Below are positions 1 to 8,752 of a stretch of DNA of 64,000 nt, piece by piece. A model generated the notes under the pieces. That model was given only the letters and a program-made list of their open reading frames with translations, made no database searches and was not told where the DNA came from. The DNA comes from Leptolyngbya sp. Cla-17 (lineage in GTDB: Bacteria; Cyanobacteriota; Cyanobacteriia; Leptolyngbyales; Leptolyngbyaceae), in assembly GCF_016807185.1 (NCBI RefSeq), contig NZ_JAEVYN010000002.1:2083367-2147366 (forward strand). Direction: 5' to 3'. The translations under genes were made by a program, and so were the position numbers. Each line of letters begins with the position of its first letter. The first letter of the stretch is position 1.

Positions 1-3000
1 ACGCCAGAACAGCAGGTTGAAGAGTGCCACACCCTACTTCAACAAGCGTTACAGGATCTGCAACAAGTACAGGAGGCATTGCAGGCAACCCGTCAACGGG
101 AACAGCTTAAAAGACAAATTACTAGCCAAATTCGCACGTCTCTTGACCTGGATGAGATTTTGCAAGGAGCAGTGACCACGATCCGTGAACTGTTGCAAGT
201 TGAATCCTGTCACTTCACCTGGTATCGCCCTCATGCTGATTCTCTCGGTTGGGAAACCATTCAAGAGGCAAAATTACCTGACGTTCCAAGTCGCCTCGGC
301 TGGCATTCAGAAGCAGACGCAGAATCGATCGCAGAAATACTTCTCAATCAAGGGATCTTGCGAGTCAACGATGTTGAGACATTAGATCAACCCAAATTGC
401 CGATGGTATTTCGTAGCCTGGGTATCAAATCCCAGCTTGTTTTGCCCATTCACACCCATTCTGGTGTTGTAGGAGCATTGCACTGCACTAATTTCAGCGA
501 GTTGCACCTCTGGGGCGATGAGGATGTGGAATGGCTCCAAGATATTCTGGATCACTTGGCGATCGCGATCCAGCAAGCAGAACTCACTGCTGAGTTACGC
601 ACCAGCAAAGTCCGCCTGGATGCCTTTTTTGCTGGTGCCAATGCTGGATTAGTGATTTTTGATCGCCAACTTCGCTATGTCCATATCAACGAAGCATTGG
701 CAGAGACGAATGGGGTTCCTGCAGCAGATCACATTGGTAAGTCGATTCGGGAGGTGCTGCCCCAACTAGCTGAAGTATTGGAACCCATGTTTCAGAACAT
801 TCTAGACACGGGCAACCCGATTCTTGACTATGAATTAGTGGGTGAAACACCGAAACAACCAGGAGTGATGCGCCACTGGCTGGCATCTTATTACCCCTTG
901 TTGGATGAGAGTGGCACGATCATTGGCGCGGGTGGCGTTGTGCTCGAAAGTACCGAGCGCAAACAGGCCCAAACAGCATTAGCTAAGAGTGAAGCTAAAT
1001 TCCGCTATTTAGTCGAAAATGCCACCGATCTCATCTGGTCTTCTACATTAGACGGAACACTGACTTACATTTCTCCCAGCTTTAAGGCAATGACAGGGTA
1101 TGACCCTTCGGAGTTTTTAGGTCAATCAATTGCACCCCTCGTTCATCCAGATCACCTCTCAGATTGTCTGGCATTTCTCAGACGGATTTTAGAATCAGGT
1201 GAGCAACAAAATGGATTTGAGTTTCAGCATAAGCATAAAGATAGTAGTTGGTTCTGGGTATCCAGTAATGTCTCTCCTGTCAAGAATGAGCTTGGAGAGG
1301 TTGTAGGGTTTCAGGGAATCATCCAGGATATTAGCGATCGCAAAGAAGCCGAACTCGCGTTACGTCAAAGTGAAGAACGTCTACAAGCCATTCTCGATAA
1401 TTCGCCTGCAGTTATCTACATGAAGGATGCCCAAGGACGATTGCTTACTGTCAACCGAAAATTTGAATCCCTGTTTCACCTGAATAAAGCTGAGGTCATT
1501 GGTAAGCGGAATTGCGACTTATTTGATCAAGAATTAGCGGCAGCCTTTGATGCAAACGACCAGAAGGTTTTGGCAGCTGGAACAGCGATGCAATGGGAAG
1601 AACTGGCACCTCATGATGATGGGTTGCATACCTATCTATCGCTGAAATTTCCCCTCTTAGATCTAGATGGAATTCCTTATGCAACTTGTGGATTTTCAAC
1701 CGATATTACTGATCGCAAACGCGCCGAAGCAGCCTTACAAGAGCAAACCAACCTACTGCAACTCATTCTCCATTCGATGAGTGAAGGTGTTATTGTTGCC
1801 GATGAACAAGGGCAGTTTCTGGCATTTAACCCGGCAGCCGAGCAAATGTTCGGCAGTGGTGCAACGGATGTTGGTGAGAATGAATGGTCGCAGCACTATG
1901 GCTTGTTCCTGCCCGATCAAGTCACTCCGTTCTCAGCAGATCAACTGCCTTTGACAAGAGCTATTCAAGGTGGATGCACTAAGGATGTCGAAATGTTTGT
2001 TCGCCATGCCCAAACACCCGATGGTCGATGGGTGCTCATTAATGGCAGACCCTTGAGAGATGAGTCCAATCAGTTAAAAAAAGGAATGGTAGTTTGTCGC
2101 GATGTCACCGATCGCAAACAAGCGGAGATGGCGCTTACTCAAGCCAAAGAAGCGGCAGAAGCAGCGAATCGAGCCAAGAGTGAATTTCTTGCCAACATGA
2201 GCCACGAGTTGCGAACTCCGCTCAACGGGGTGATTGGATATGCTCAAATTCTTCAGCGTGCCAACACCCTGAATGAAGAAGATCGATCGCGGATTGAAGT
2301 GATTCACCAATGCGGATCGCATTTGCTGACCTTGATTAATGACATTCTGGATTTGTCAAAAATCGAAGCGCAGAAAGTGGCATTGATGCCCACTGATTTT
2401 CATCTGCCAGCCTTTCTGCAAGGCGTGGCTGAAATGTGCCGCATTCGCGCCGAACTCAAGGGGATTCAATTCCAATATCAATCGGCTGCTGAACTGCCGA
2501 TCGGCATTCGGGCGGATGAAAAACGCCTGCGACAAGTTTTGATTAACCTGTTAAGCAACGCCATCAAGTTCACCGATGCAGGCAGTGTCACCTTCACCAT
2601 CAGCTTTGCAGATGAGGGAAAAATTCGCTTTGAAGTGCGCGATACAGGCATTGGCATCCGACAAGACAAACTCCAGGCGATCTTTCAGCCGTTTGAGCAG
2701 GTGAGTGATGCTCAACGTCAGTCGGAGGGAACAGGTTTGGGACTAGCAATCAGCCAAGAGCTTGTGGAACTGATGGGCAGCACGATTCAGGTTCAAAGCG
2801 AGGTTGGGACTGGCAGTATTTTCTGGTTTGATGTCAACTTAATTGAGGCGGCAGAGTGGGTAAAAACTGCTCAAGCCAATGTGCATGGACAAATTATTGG
2901 CATTAAGGGCTGCCGACCTAAGATTTTAGTGGTCGATGACCGATGGGAAAATCGCTCTGTGGTTTCCAAGTTGCTCAGTCCGATCGGCTTTGATATTGTT

Positions 3001-3531
3001 GAAGCGGTCAGTGGGCAGGAGGGCTGGCACAAAGCGGTAGAGGTTCAGCCAGACCTGATGATTACTGATTTGGTGATGCCCGATGTGGATGGCTTTGAGC
3101 TGATCAAGCGTATGCGAGAGTCAGAAACTTTCAAAGACCTGATCATCGTTGTTTCCTCTGCCAGCGTGTTTGAGGCAGATCAGTACCGCAGCATTGAAGC
3201 AGGCGGCAATGATTTTCTGCCCAAACCTGTATTGGCAGCGGAGTTACTCCAGAAATTGCAAAAGCATCTGCAACTGGAATGGATCTACGAAGAGCAGCAG
3301 CTCGCGATCGATTCAGATGTAAACGATACGGAACTAATTGCCCCACCCCCAGCCGAATTAGAAATGCTGTATAAATTAGCGATGAAAGGCAACTTCAAGG
3401 GAATTATGAAACAGATCGCACTGCTTGAGCAGACAGATCAAAAATATAGTCCCTTTGCCAAAAAGCTGCATCAACTGGCAAAAGGATTTCAAGACGAAGA
3501 GATTCTCGCTTTCATTCGTTCCTATCAGTAA
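1..3531 (+). CDS. Multi-PAS hybrid sensor histidine kinase (5' end outside window)
   Basis: The reading frame is open from base 1, so the start lies to the left. A TTG at 79 is in frame but sits inside a coiled coil and is not a convincing start. Numbering from that codon, the order is: GAF (about 20-165), four PAS domains (about 172-292, 300-425, 430-550, 560-685), HisKA with phosphoacceptor His709 (SHELRTPLNG), HATPase_c (about 810-935) and a receiver (about 953-1070) with phosphoacceptor Asp997. The last 60 residues form a helical tail often seen on cyanobacterial hybrid kinases. The GAF lacks the Cys-His pair of bilin-binding GAFs, so the signal is unknown. It probably autophosphorylates and passes phosphate to its own receiver. 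The next gene, also a receiver plus kinase, starts 32 bases downstream, which suggests co-transcription. Confidence 0.93.
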   Translation, partial: TPEQQVEECHTLLQQALQDLQQVQEALQATRQREQLKRQITSQIRTSLDLDEILQGAVTTIRELLQVESCHFTWYRPHADSLGWETIQEAKLPDVPSRLGWHSEADAESIAEILLNQGILRVNDVETLDQPKLPMVFRSLGIKSQLVLPIHTHSGVVGALHCTNFSELHLWGDEDVEWLQDILDHLAIAIQQAELTAELRTSKVRLDAFFAGANAGLVIFDRQLRYVHINEALAETNGVPAADHIGKSIREVLPQLAEVLEPMFQNILDTGNPILDYELVGETPKQPGVMRHWLASYYPLLDESGTIIGAGGVVLESTERKQAQTALAKSEAKFRYLVENATDLIWSSTLDGTLTYISPSFKAMTGYDPSEFLGQSIAPLVHPDHLSDCLAFLRRILESGEQQNGFEFQHKHKDSSWFWVSSNVSPVKNELGEVVGFQGIIQDISDRKEAELALRQSEERLQAILDNSPAVIYMKDAQGRLLTVNRKFESLFHLNKAEVIGKRNCDLFDQELAAAFDANDQKVLAAGTAMQWEELAPHDDGLHTYLSLKFPLLDLDGIPYATCGFSTDITDRKRAEAALQEQTNLLQLILHSMSEGVIVADEQGQFLAFNPAAEQMFGSGATDVGENEWSQHYGLFLPDQVTPFSADQLPLTRAIQGGCTKDVEMFVRHAQTPDGRWVLINGRPLRDESNQLKKGMVVCRDVTDRKQAEMALTQAKEAAEAANRAKSEFLANMSHELRTPLNGVIGYAQILQRANTLNEEDRSRIEVIHQCGSHLLTLINDILDLSKIEAQKVALMPTDFHLPAFLQGVAEMCRIRAELKGIQFQYQSAAELPIGIRADEKRLRQVLINLLSNAIKFTDAGSVTFTISFADEGKIRFEVRDTGIGIRQDKLQAIFQPFEQVSDAQRQSEGTGLGLAISQELVELMGSTIQVQSEVGTGSIFWFDVNLIEAAEWVKTAQANVHGQIIGIKGCRPKILVVDDRWENRSVVSKLLSPIGFDIVEAVSGQEGWHKAVEVQPDLMITDLVMPDVDGFELIKRMRESETFKDLIIVVSSASVFEADQYRSIEAGGNDFLPKPVLAAELLQKLQKHLQLEWIYEEQQLAIDSDVNDTELIAPPPAELEMLYKLAMKGNFKGIMKQIALLEQTDQKYSPFAKKLHQLAKGFQDEEILAFIRSYQ

Positions 3532-3563
3532 GTCCCGTTCACTAGACCTGCAAGTATAAAACT

Positions 3564-4955
3564 ATGAATTTAACTATTAATCAAACTGCCGCTGCTTCTA
3601 TTCAAGTAAAAACTATGAATCTAGCTAGTGATCACAATGCAATCGTTCTCATCGTTGATGATAACCCAGCAAACTTAGGGGTCCTCTCAGACACACTTGA
3701 CCAAGTAGGATTAGAAGTCTGGGTAGCAAAATCAGGAAGAATTGCTCTGGAACGGGTTAAATATGCCCGACCCAATTTGATCCTGCTGGATGTGATGATG
3801 CCAGAAATTGATGGATTTGAAACCTGCCGCCAACTCAAGGCAAATCCAGAAACCAAAGATATTCCAGTTATCTTCATGACTGCGCTTTCAGATACCGCAA
3901 ACAAAGTCCAAGGATTTCAACTTGGAGCCGTAGACTACATCACAAAACCATTTCAACAAGAGGAAGTATTAGCTCGCATCAAGCTGCACTTAAAAATTTC
4001 TGACCTAGCTGAGAACCTGGAACAGAAAAATGCTCTGCTAGAGCAGAAAGTTACGGAAGTGGGTCAAGCTTACTCTGAATTGCAACAAATGCAAATCCAA
4101 CTAGTTCAGTGTGAAAAAATGTCTGGTTTAGGACAGATGGCGGCTGGGATTGCTCATGAAATCAACAACCCGGTGAATTTTATTTATGGCAACCTGACCC
4201 ATGCCAAAGACTATATCGAGAATATTATGGGACTTCTCAATCTTTATGAAGCTGAGTATCCAAATCCAACCCCTCGGATTCAGGCAGAACAGGACGCGAT
4301 CGAGCTAGATTTCATCCGAGATGATCTACTAAAGCTTTTCAGTTCGATTACCATTGGGGCACAACGCATTCATGAAATTGTCAATTCGATGCGCATCTTC
4401 TCCCGTATAGATGAAAATGGTGCCAAAGCTGTGGATATCCATGAGGGCATTGACAGTACGCTGACGATTTTGCAGCATCGATTGAAGGCTAGACCGGAAC
4501 ACGCTGCGATCGAAATTATTAAAAAATACGGTCAACTTCCACCCATTGCGTGTTATGCAGGACAACTCAACCAGGTGTTCATGAATATTCTGTCTAATGC
4601 CATTGATGCTTTGGAAGAATACAATCAGCAGCGATCGTTTGAAGATAGCGTCAAACAACCCAGCAGAATTCAAATAAGCACTGAGGTTGTCGGCGATAAA
4701 TGGATTACTGTCCGCATTGCTGACAATGGAATGGGAATCAGTGAAAATGTGAAAAATAGGCTGTTTGATCCTTTTTTTACCACTAAACCTGTGGGTCAAG
4801 GAACTGGATTGGGACTGTCGATTAGCTACGAGATTGTAGTAGAAAAGCATGGTGGAAAACTCCACTGCCACTCAGCATCGACACAGGGCACAGAATTTGT
4901 TATTGAAATTCCAATTCAACAACCAATGGATCTGGCGGATGCGATGTGCAACTAA
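3564..4955 (+). CDS. Receiver-histidine kinase fusion
   Basis: 463 residues. An N-terminal receiver (about 28-145) carries Asp76 in a LLDVMMPEIDG motif. A coiled coil (about 150-190) links it to a dimerisation/phosphoacceptor region with His198 in AHEINNPVNFIYGNL, and then to HATPase_c (about 330-455) with N, G1 (ADNGMG) and G2 (GQGTGLGLS) boxes. This receiver-first layout is common in cyanobacteria; such proteins are usually the second partner in a relay, whose kinase output is set by phosphorylation of the receiver. It follows the hybrid kinase by 32 bases on the same strand, so the two probably form one pathway. A second in-frame ATG at 3615 is a possible alternative start. The kinase module closely resembles the C-terminus of the 1852-codon kinase at 32891-38449. 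Confidence 0.92.
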   Translation: MNLTINQTAAASIQVKTMNLASDHNAIVLIVDDNPANLGVLSDTLDQVGLEVWVAKSGRIALERVKYARPNLILLDVMMPEIDGFETCRQLKANPETKDIPVIFMTALSDTANKVQGFQLGAVDYITKPFQQEEVLARIKLHLKISDLAENLEQKNALLEQKVTEVGQAYSELQQMQIQLVQCEKMSGLGQMAAGIAHEINNPVNFIYGNLTHAKDYIENIMGLLNLYEAEYPNPTPRIQAEQDAIELDFIRDDLLKLFSSITIGAQRIHEIVNSMRIFSRIDENGAKAVDIHEGIDSTLTILQHRLKARPEHAAIEIIKKYGQLPPIACYAGQLNQVFMNILSNAIDALEEYNQQRSFEDSVKQPSRIQISTEVVGDKWITVRIADNGMGISENVKNRLFDPFFTTKPVGQGTGLGLSISYEIVVEKHGGKLHCHSASTQGTEFVIEIPIQQPMDLADAMCN

Positions 4956-5031
4956 ATTCGCTGCACAAAAGACCCACTCAACGATGCTAGAAGTACAAAC
5001 CATCTAGAACGAGTGGGACATAGGTTTACTA

Positions 5032-5244
5032 TGGACGCTATTTTTGCTGTGTAGAGGACTTGCTGGAGGAAATTACTCAGGGAAACCGATTCGACAGAAA
5101 GGATTTGCCCCTGCTTTAGCTGATAGTGAGGTGATGACGATGGAAAGTGTAGCAGAGTACCGAGGCCTCGATACAGACCCAGCGATTTGGCGATATATCT
5201 GTCGGCTTGATTTCCTGACATGGGCAGTCGTTGCGCTTGTGTGA
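5032..5244 (+). pseudogene. Transposase remnant, IS982-like N-terminal part
   Basis: A short open frame from about 5044 to 5244 encodes GKPIRQKGFAPALADSEV followed by MTMESVAEYRGLDTD. This matches the conserved N-terminal region of IS982-type transposases (ALxDSEVxTxxxxGEFxGxDTD). Before it, the family-like CVEDLLEEITQG is read in another frame from about 5048, so at least one frameshift is present. A stop at 5242-5244 ends the frame before the catalytic DDE residues. I see no complete insertion sequence or clear terminal repeats, so this is a decayed fragment. The family assignment rests on one motif. Confidence 0.55.
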
Positions 5245-5308
5245 GGCAAGCAGCCAGCTTTAGAGAACTTAGGGTTTCATGATCTTAGCTATTAAGCAAT
5301 CTTAGCCG

Positions 5309-6940
5309 TCAAGTAACCACTGTTGGAGTAGCTCTGGATGTGAAGGTGCGGATTTGGGCAACTTCTTCTGCAATGTCAATTAAATCTCTTAAAGCTACCT
5401 GAGGATCTAGCTGGTGATAGGCAGCATTTTGCTCATAGCGTTCCAGATAAACTCGCAGGGTTGCCCCTTGAGTGCCAGTACCAGAGAGCCGAAAGATGAT
5501 CCGTGATCCATTGGTAAAGCCCAGTCGAATACCTTGATGGCTGCTAACGCTGCCATCTACTGGGTCGGTATAGGTGAAGTCATCGCAGTAGCTAACCTGC
5601 TGACTGCGAAACTGCTTACCCTTGAGAGTTGGCAGGATGCCATGTAAGTTATCCATCAAGGCATGGGCGCGATCGCTTTCCAGGTTTTCATAATCATGCC
5701 GAGAGTAATAGTTGCGTCCAAAGGTGTGCCAATGTTCCTGGACGATCTCGGCGATCGACTGCTGCCGCACCGCAAGGATATTTAGCCAAAATAATGCCGC
5801 CCACAATCCATCTTTTTCGCGGATGTGATTTGATCCAGTGCCAAAGCTTTCTTCGCCACACAGGGTAATCTTGCCATCATCGAGCAAGTTACCAAAATAC
5901 TTCCATCCTGTAGGAGTTTCATAACAGTCAATGCCCAAGTGAGCGGCAACCCGATCCGCCGCTTGACTGGTGGGCATAGAACGAGCGATTCCTGCCAGTC
6001 CAGTGCGATAGGCAGGCACCAGTGTTGCATTGGCGGCAAGCACAGCCAGGCTGTCGCTGGGAGTGACAAAGAAATGGCGACCCAAAATTAGGTTGCGATC
6101 GCCATCCCCATCAAAGGCAGCACCAAAATCGGGGGCATTGTCTCCAAACAGCCGTGCCACTAAGTCATGGGCATAGACCAGGTTGGGATCGGGATGTCCG
6201 CCGCCAAAGTCTTCTAAACTTTCACCGTTTTGCACCGTGCCTAAAGATGCGCCAAGTCGCTGCTCAAATAGGCGATGGGCGTAGGCTCCGGTCACGGCGT
6301 GCATCGAATCGATACACAACCGAAACCGTCCGTTAGTCAGCAGTTCTCGGATGCGATCGAAGTCGAACAACGACTCCAGCAATTGAGCATAATCATTCAC
6401 CGAATCAATCACTTCTACCGCCAAGTCGCCCAGCTTAGAAAAGCCCACCTTGCTCAGGTCTGCGTCTGGTGCAGTCAAAATTTTATAGGTATGAATCGTC
6501 TGGCTATGGGCAAAAATTGCTTCTGTAACGCTTTCCGGTGCGGGTCCGCCATTGCCAATGTTGTACTTGATGCCAAAGTCTCCTTTAACACCGCCTATAT
6601 TGTGACTGGCAGAGAGAATGATGCCGCCAAACGCCTGATTTTTCCGAATAATGCAGGAAGCGGCAGGGGTAGAAAGAATGCCATCATGCCCGACCAACAC
6701 TCGTCCAAACCCATTTGCCGCCGCCATCTTCAGGATAATTTGAATCGCTACGCGGTTGTAATACCGCCCGTCGCCGCCCACTACCAACGTTTTTCCTTCA
6801 AAACCTTTCAGGCTGTCAAAAATAGACTGGACAAAGTTCTCTAAATAGTGTGACTGCTGAAATACCGAAACTTTTTTGCGGAGTCCAGAAGTCCCTGGTT
6901 GTTGATCGAGAAAAGGTTGGGTGAAAATAGTTTGAATCAT
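5309..6940 (-). CDS. pgm: Phosphoglucomutase (alpha-D-glucose specific)
   Basis: 543 residues, the normal length for alpha-D-phosphohexomutases of the Pgm1/GlgB type. It interconverts glucose 1-phosphate and glucose 6-phosphate in the cytosol, linking glycogen turnover to central metabolism. All family motifs are present: the catalytic serine loop LSASHNIGGVKGDFG, the metal-binding DGDGDRN, the sugar-binding loop CGEESFGTGSNHIREKDG, and the C-terminal phosphate-binding RLSGTGTQGATLRVY. The start is an ATG at 6940, just after a short repeat-bearing spacer that separates it from moaC on the same strand. No truncation or unusual residue was seen. Confidence 0.97.
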   Translation of the reverse strand: MIQTIFTQPFLDQQPGTSGLRKKVSVFQQSHYLENFVQSIFDSLKGFEGKTLVVGGDGRYYNRVAIQIILKMAAANGFGRVLVGHDGILSTPAASCIIRKNQAFGGIILSASHNIGGVKGDFGIKYNIGNGGPAPESVTEAIFAHSQTIHTYKILTAPDADLSKVGFSKLGDLAVEVIDSVNDYAQLLESLFDFDRIRELLTNGRFRLCIDSMHAVTGAYAHRLFEQRLGASLGTVQNGESLEDFGGGHPDPNLVYAHDLVARLFGDNAPDFGAAFDGDGDRNLILGRHFFVTPSDSLAVLAANATLVPAYRTGLAGIARSMPTSQAADRVAAHLGIDCYETPTGWKYFGNLLDDGKITLCGEESFGTGSNHIREKDGLWAALFWLNILAVRQQSIAEIVQEHWHTFGRNYYSRHDYENLESDRAHALMDNLHGILPTLKGKQFRSQQVSYCDDFTYTDPVDGSVSSHQGIRLGFTNGSRIIFRLSGTGTQGATLRVYLERYEQNAAYHQLDPQVALRDLIDIAEEVAQIRTFTSRATPTVVT

Positions 6941-6957
6941 GACAAAAGAGCGCGGGG

Positions 6958-6999
6958 TAAAAAGTTCGGAGCTAAAAGTTTGGAGTAAAAAGTTTGGAG
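6958..6999. repeat. Three short tandem repeats (TAAAAAGTTTGGAG-like)
   Basis: Three imperfect copies lie head to tail at 6958-6972, 6973-6985 and 6986-6999; they differ by a T/C change and small indels. Three spaced GTACC words follow (7011, 7025, 7039). The repeats fill the moaC-pgm spacer. Similar low-complexity tandem heptamer or short repeats are common in cyanobacterial spacers, and no function can be assigned. Confidence 0.7.
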
Positions 7000-7043
7000 T
7001 TTTACATTTTGTACCCCATACCCTGTACCTCGCACTCCGTACC

Positions 7044-7559
7044 TTACTCCTCTTTGCGATAATCGCCGGATTTACCGCCCGTTTTACTGAGTAGGTGAAT
7101 ATCTTCGATGCAAATTGATTTTTCTAGGGCTTTTGCCATGTCGTAAAGCGTTAAGGCAGCGATCGCAACGGCCGTGAGGGCTTCCATTTCAACCCCTGTT
7201 TCGGCTTTAATTTTGACGATAGCCTGAATGTGGTAGCCGGGTAGAGTGGGGTCGGGCGTAATCTGAACGTCTACTTTATGGATCGGCAGGGGATGGCAGA
7301 GAGGAATCAGATTAGCGGTTTGTTTGGCTGCCATAATCCCTGCTAATCGTGCCGTTCCGAGCACATCACCTTTGGGGTTGTTTCCGGCGGCGATCGCGGT
7401 GAGGGTTTCTGGTAGCATTCTCACTCGCCCAACCGCGATGGCTTCTCGAATGGTTTGAGCCTTGCCAGAAACATCGACCATCTGCGCCTGTCCCTGCTCA
7501 TCTAGGTGAGTCAGCGCCGGAATAGAATAGTCAGAAAGGGGAACAAATTCTTGTGTCAT
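7044..7559 (-). CDS. moaC: Cyclic pyranopterin monophosphate synthase MoaC
   Basis: 171 residues, the usual MoaC length. It converts (8S)-3',8-cyclo-7,8-dihydroguanosine triphosphate, the MoaA product, to cyclic pyranopterin monophosphate in molybdenum cofactor synthesis. Diagnostic segments are MVDVSGKAQTIREA near the N-terminus, NLIPLCHPLPI in the middle, and GVEMEALTAVAIAALTLYDM plus the catalytic-loop KTGGKSGDYRK at the C-terminus. No other moa genes are in the window, so it stands alone, as is common in cyanobacteria. It is on the opposite strand to the tRNA gene and divergent from it, with 35 bases between. Confidence 0.97.
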   Translation of the reverse strand: MTQEFVPLSDYSIPALTHLDEQGQAQMVDVSGKAQTIREAIAVGRVRMLPETLTAIAAGNNPKGDVLGTARLAGIMAAKQTANLIPLCHPLPIHKVDVQITPDPTLPGYHIQAIVKIKAETGVEMEALTAVAIAALTLYDMAKALEKSICIEDIHLLSKTGGKSGDYRKEE

Positions 7560-7594
7560 TTGGATTGAATATGCTAATATAGCAAAGCTGATAA

Positions 7595-7668
7595 GGGTGT
7601 GTAGCTCAGTGGACTAGAGCACGTGGCTACGAACCACGGTGTCGGGGGTTCGAATCCCTCCTCGCCCG
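7595..7668 (+). tRNA. tRNA-Arg (anticodon ACG)
   Basis: A full cloverleaf can be drawn. The acceptor stem pairs 7595-7601 with 7661-7667, the D arm is GCTC/GAGC, the anticodon stem is CGTGG/CCACG with loop CTACGAA (anticodon ACG), the variable loop is GTGTC, and the T arm is GGGGG-TTCGAAT-CCCTC. The discriminator is G and CCA is not encoded. The first anticodon base would be deaminated to inosine by TadA to read CGU, CGC and CGA. The acceptor stem has a T-G wobble at 4-69 and a T-T mismatch at 6-67. A strong intrinsic terminator follows directly. Confidence 0.95.
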
Positions 7669-7686
7669 TTTTAATAATATGGTTAG

Positions 7687-7718
7687 AGGACGCATTTTAA
7701 TGCGTCCTTCTTTTTATT
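7687..7718 (+). terminator. Intrinsic terminator of the tRNA-Arg gene
   Basis: AGGACGCATT at 7687-7696 pairs perfectly with AATGCGTCCT at 7699-7708 and is followed by TCTTTTTATT. This is a textbook rho-independent terminator, 18 bases after the tRNA end. It overlaps the upstream part of the next open frame, which argues that this gene starts at the ATG at 7733 and not at the in-frame ATG at 7679. Confidence 0.9.
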
Positions 7719-7732
7719 CAGTATCCTATCCG

Positions 7733-8275
7733 ATGCTTTATTCGGTTCATCCGCCTAGCCCGTTTATTTGTCGGTATGCCAACCAACTCCTTCCGGGTTG
7801 GTCTTGCCCGATTGCATCGGTGTTGATTGTGCTACAGCATGCGGGGTGTGGGTTGGTGGAGCGATCGCCCATCACAGAAACGCAAAAGCATTTATTGCGC
7901 GATCGCTTTTTGCAGATAGGCGGTGCGATCGCGGCTCAATTGCAGGCTCAAGGTTATCATGCCGATGTGTTTGATCCGAAAACAGGTCTGCCAATTTTGT
8001 CTCAGACAGGGCGATTCATGGATGATGTTGCTGTGGTCAGAGATTGTTTGGGCTATGGCACGATGGAAATTGATGGCTGTTCGATTCTGATACATCCAGA
8101 GTGGGGAAATTCAGTTTATCCCGCTGTTTTGGTGTCATCGGCAGTGCCGACAGTAGTAGAGCGGGTTGCCAGTCGAGTAATCGATACAGGTGGCTTAATC
8201 GACAACAGCACATCTCGCTTGAGGCGATCGGAATACCACCATTCATTCATCGGCTGCGGCAGTTTGACCCAGTAA
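7733..8275 (+). CDS. Methylmalonic aciduria and homocystinuria type D (MMADHC/CblD)-like protein
   Basis: 180 residues from the ATG at 7733. The frame is open back to an ATG at 7679, but that stretch overlaps the tRNA terminator. The sequence reads MLYSVHPPSPFICRYANQLL, then SVLIVLQHAG, a FDPKTGLPIL segment, DDVAVVRDCLGY, and the HPEWGNSVYPAVLVSSAVPT block. I recognise this pattern as the cyanobacterial branch of the MMADHC (CblD) family. In animals MMADHC steers cobalamin between cytosolic and mitochondrial enzymes together with MMACHC; the bacterial role is not established. The C-terminal 53 codons overlap an opposite-strand frame (8116-8556). No cobalamin gene is adjacent. Confidence 0.72.
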   Translation: MLYSVHPPSPFICRYANQLLPGWSCPIASVLIVLQHAGCGLVERSPITETQKHLLRDRFLQIGGAIAAQLQAQGYHADVFDPKTGLPILSQTGRFMDDVAVVRDCLGYGTMEIDGCSILIHPEWGNSVYPAVLVSSAVPTVVERVASRVIDTGGLIDNSTSRLRRSEYHHSFIGCGSLTQ

Positions 8276-8556
8276 CAAGTCAGAATCATTGATTCCGATG
8301 AGTCCTGTGATGGGTTGCTGCGACCTTGACCCACCATTTCAACGCTGTAGGTTGGATGAGCGCGACTTGCCATATCTAAAATTAGTCGCCGTCCAATTCG
8401 CCGCCAACTGGGTTCTTTGCTGTGCCACTGCAACCGACAGCAGGGCCAGGGTAACTGCTCTCGATCAAACAGGCGACAGCAAGCGCCAATGACTCGGTAG
8501 CTAAAATGGCAACCGGGGCTAGTAATGATTTGTCCGTGTTCTAAAGGATGAAGCAT
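8116..8556 (-). CDS. Hypothetical protein, overlaps the 3' end of the MMADHC-like gene
   Basis: 146 codons. The first 95 or so lie in otherwise gene-free DNA and look protein-like: SPGCHFSYRVIGACCRLFDR, then LPWPCCRLQWHSKEPSWRRI and an amphipathic helix GRRLILDMASRAHPTYSVEM. The last 50 codons run antisense to the MMADHC-like gene and look less natural, so the real protein may have been extended by loss of its stop codon. I do not recognise a family. No clear Shine-Dalgarno precedes the ATG. It may be a real small cyanobacterial protein, a relic, or chance. Confidence 0.35.
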   Translation of the reverse strand: MLHPLEHGQIITSPGCHFSYRVIGACCRLFDREQLPWPCCRLQWHSKEPSWRRIGRRLILDMASRAHPTYSVEMVGQGRSNPSQDSSESMILTCYWVKLPQPMNEWWYSDRLKRDVLLSIKPPVSITRLATRSTTVGTADDTKTAG

Positions 8557-8752
8557 GGCAGTGATTTTGCCACAGTTTGCTGCATTTGGCAGCTGCGATC
8601 GTAAAAAATCTCATAAATCATGAGACCTACGATTTCACTTTTTTACACTTAATCGCCTGTTTTTGCAGACAGGCGATCCCTTCTCATACCCAGCCATTCC
8701 GTACTGTATAAAACTACAACTCATTGAGAAATCTGCTTTTTTAGCAGACTAA
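8557..8752. other. Spacer with three hairpins
   Basis: TCTCAT/ATGAGA pairs across 8610-8626. ATCGCCTGT (8652-8660) pairs perfectly with ACAGGCGAT (8669-8677). TCTGCT (8732-8737) pairs with AGCAGA (8743-8748). Read on the reverse strand, the last one lies 4 bases after the DUF2231 gene and is followed by TTTCTC, so it is a plausible weak terminator for it. No gene is visible. Confidence 0.5.

Noticed and set aside
4329..4871. 180-codon reverse frame inside the receiver-kinase gene
   Set aside because: It lies fully antisense to conserved kinase motifs, so it is a shadow of coding constraint.
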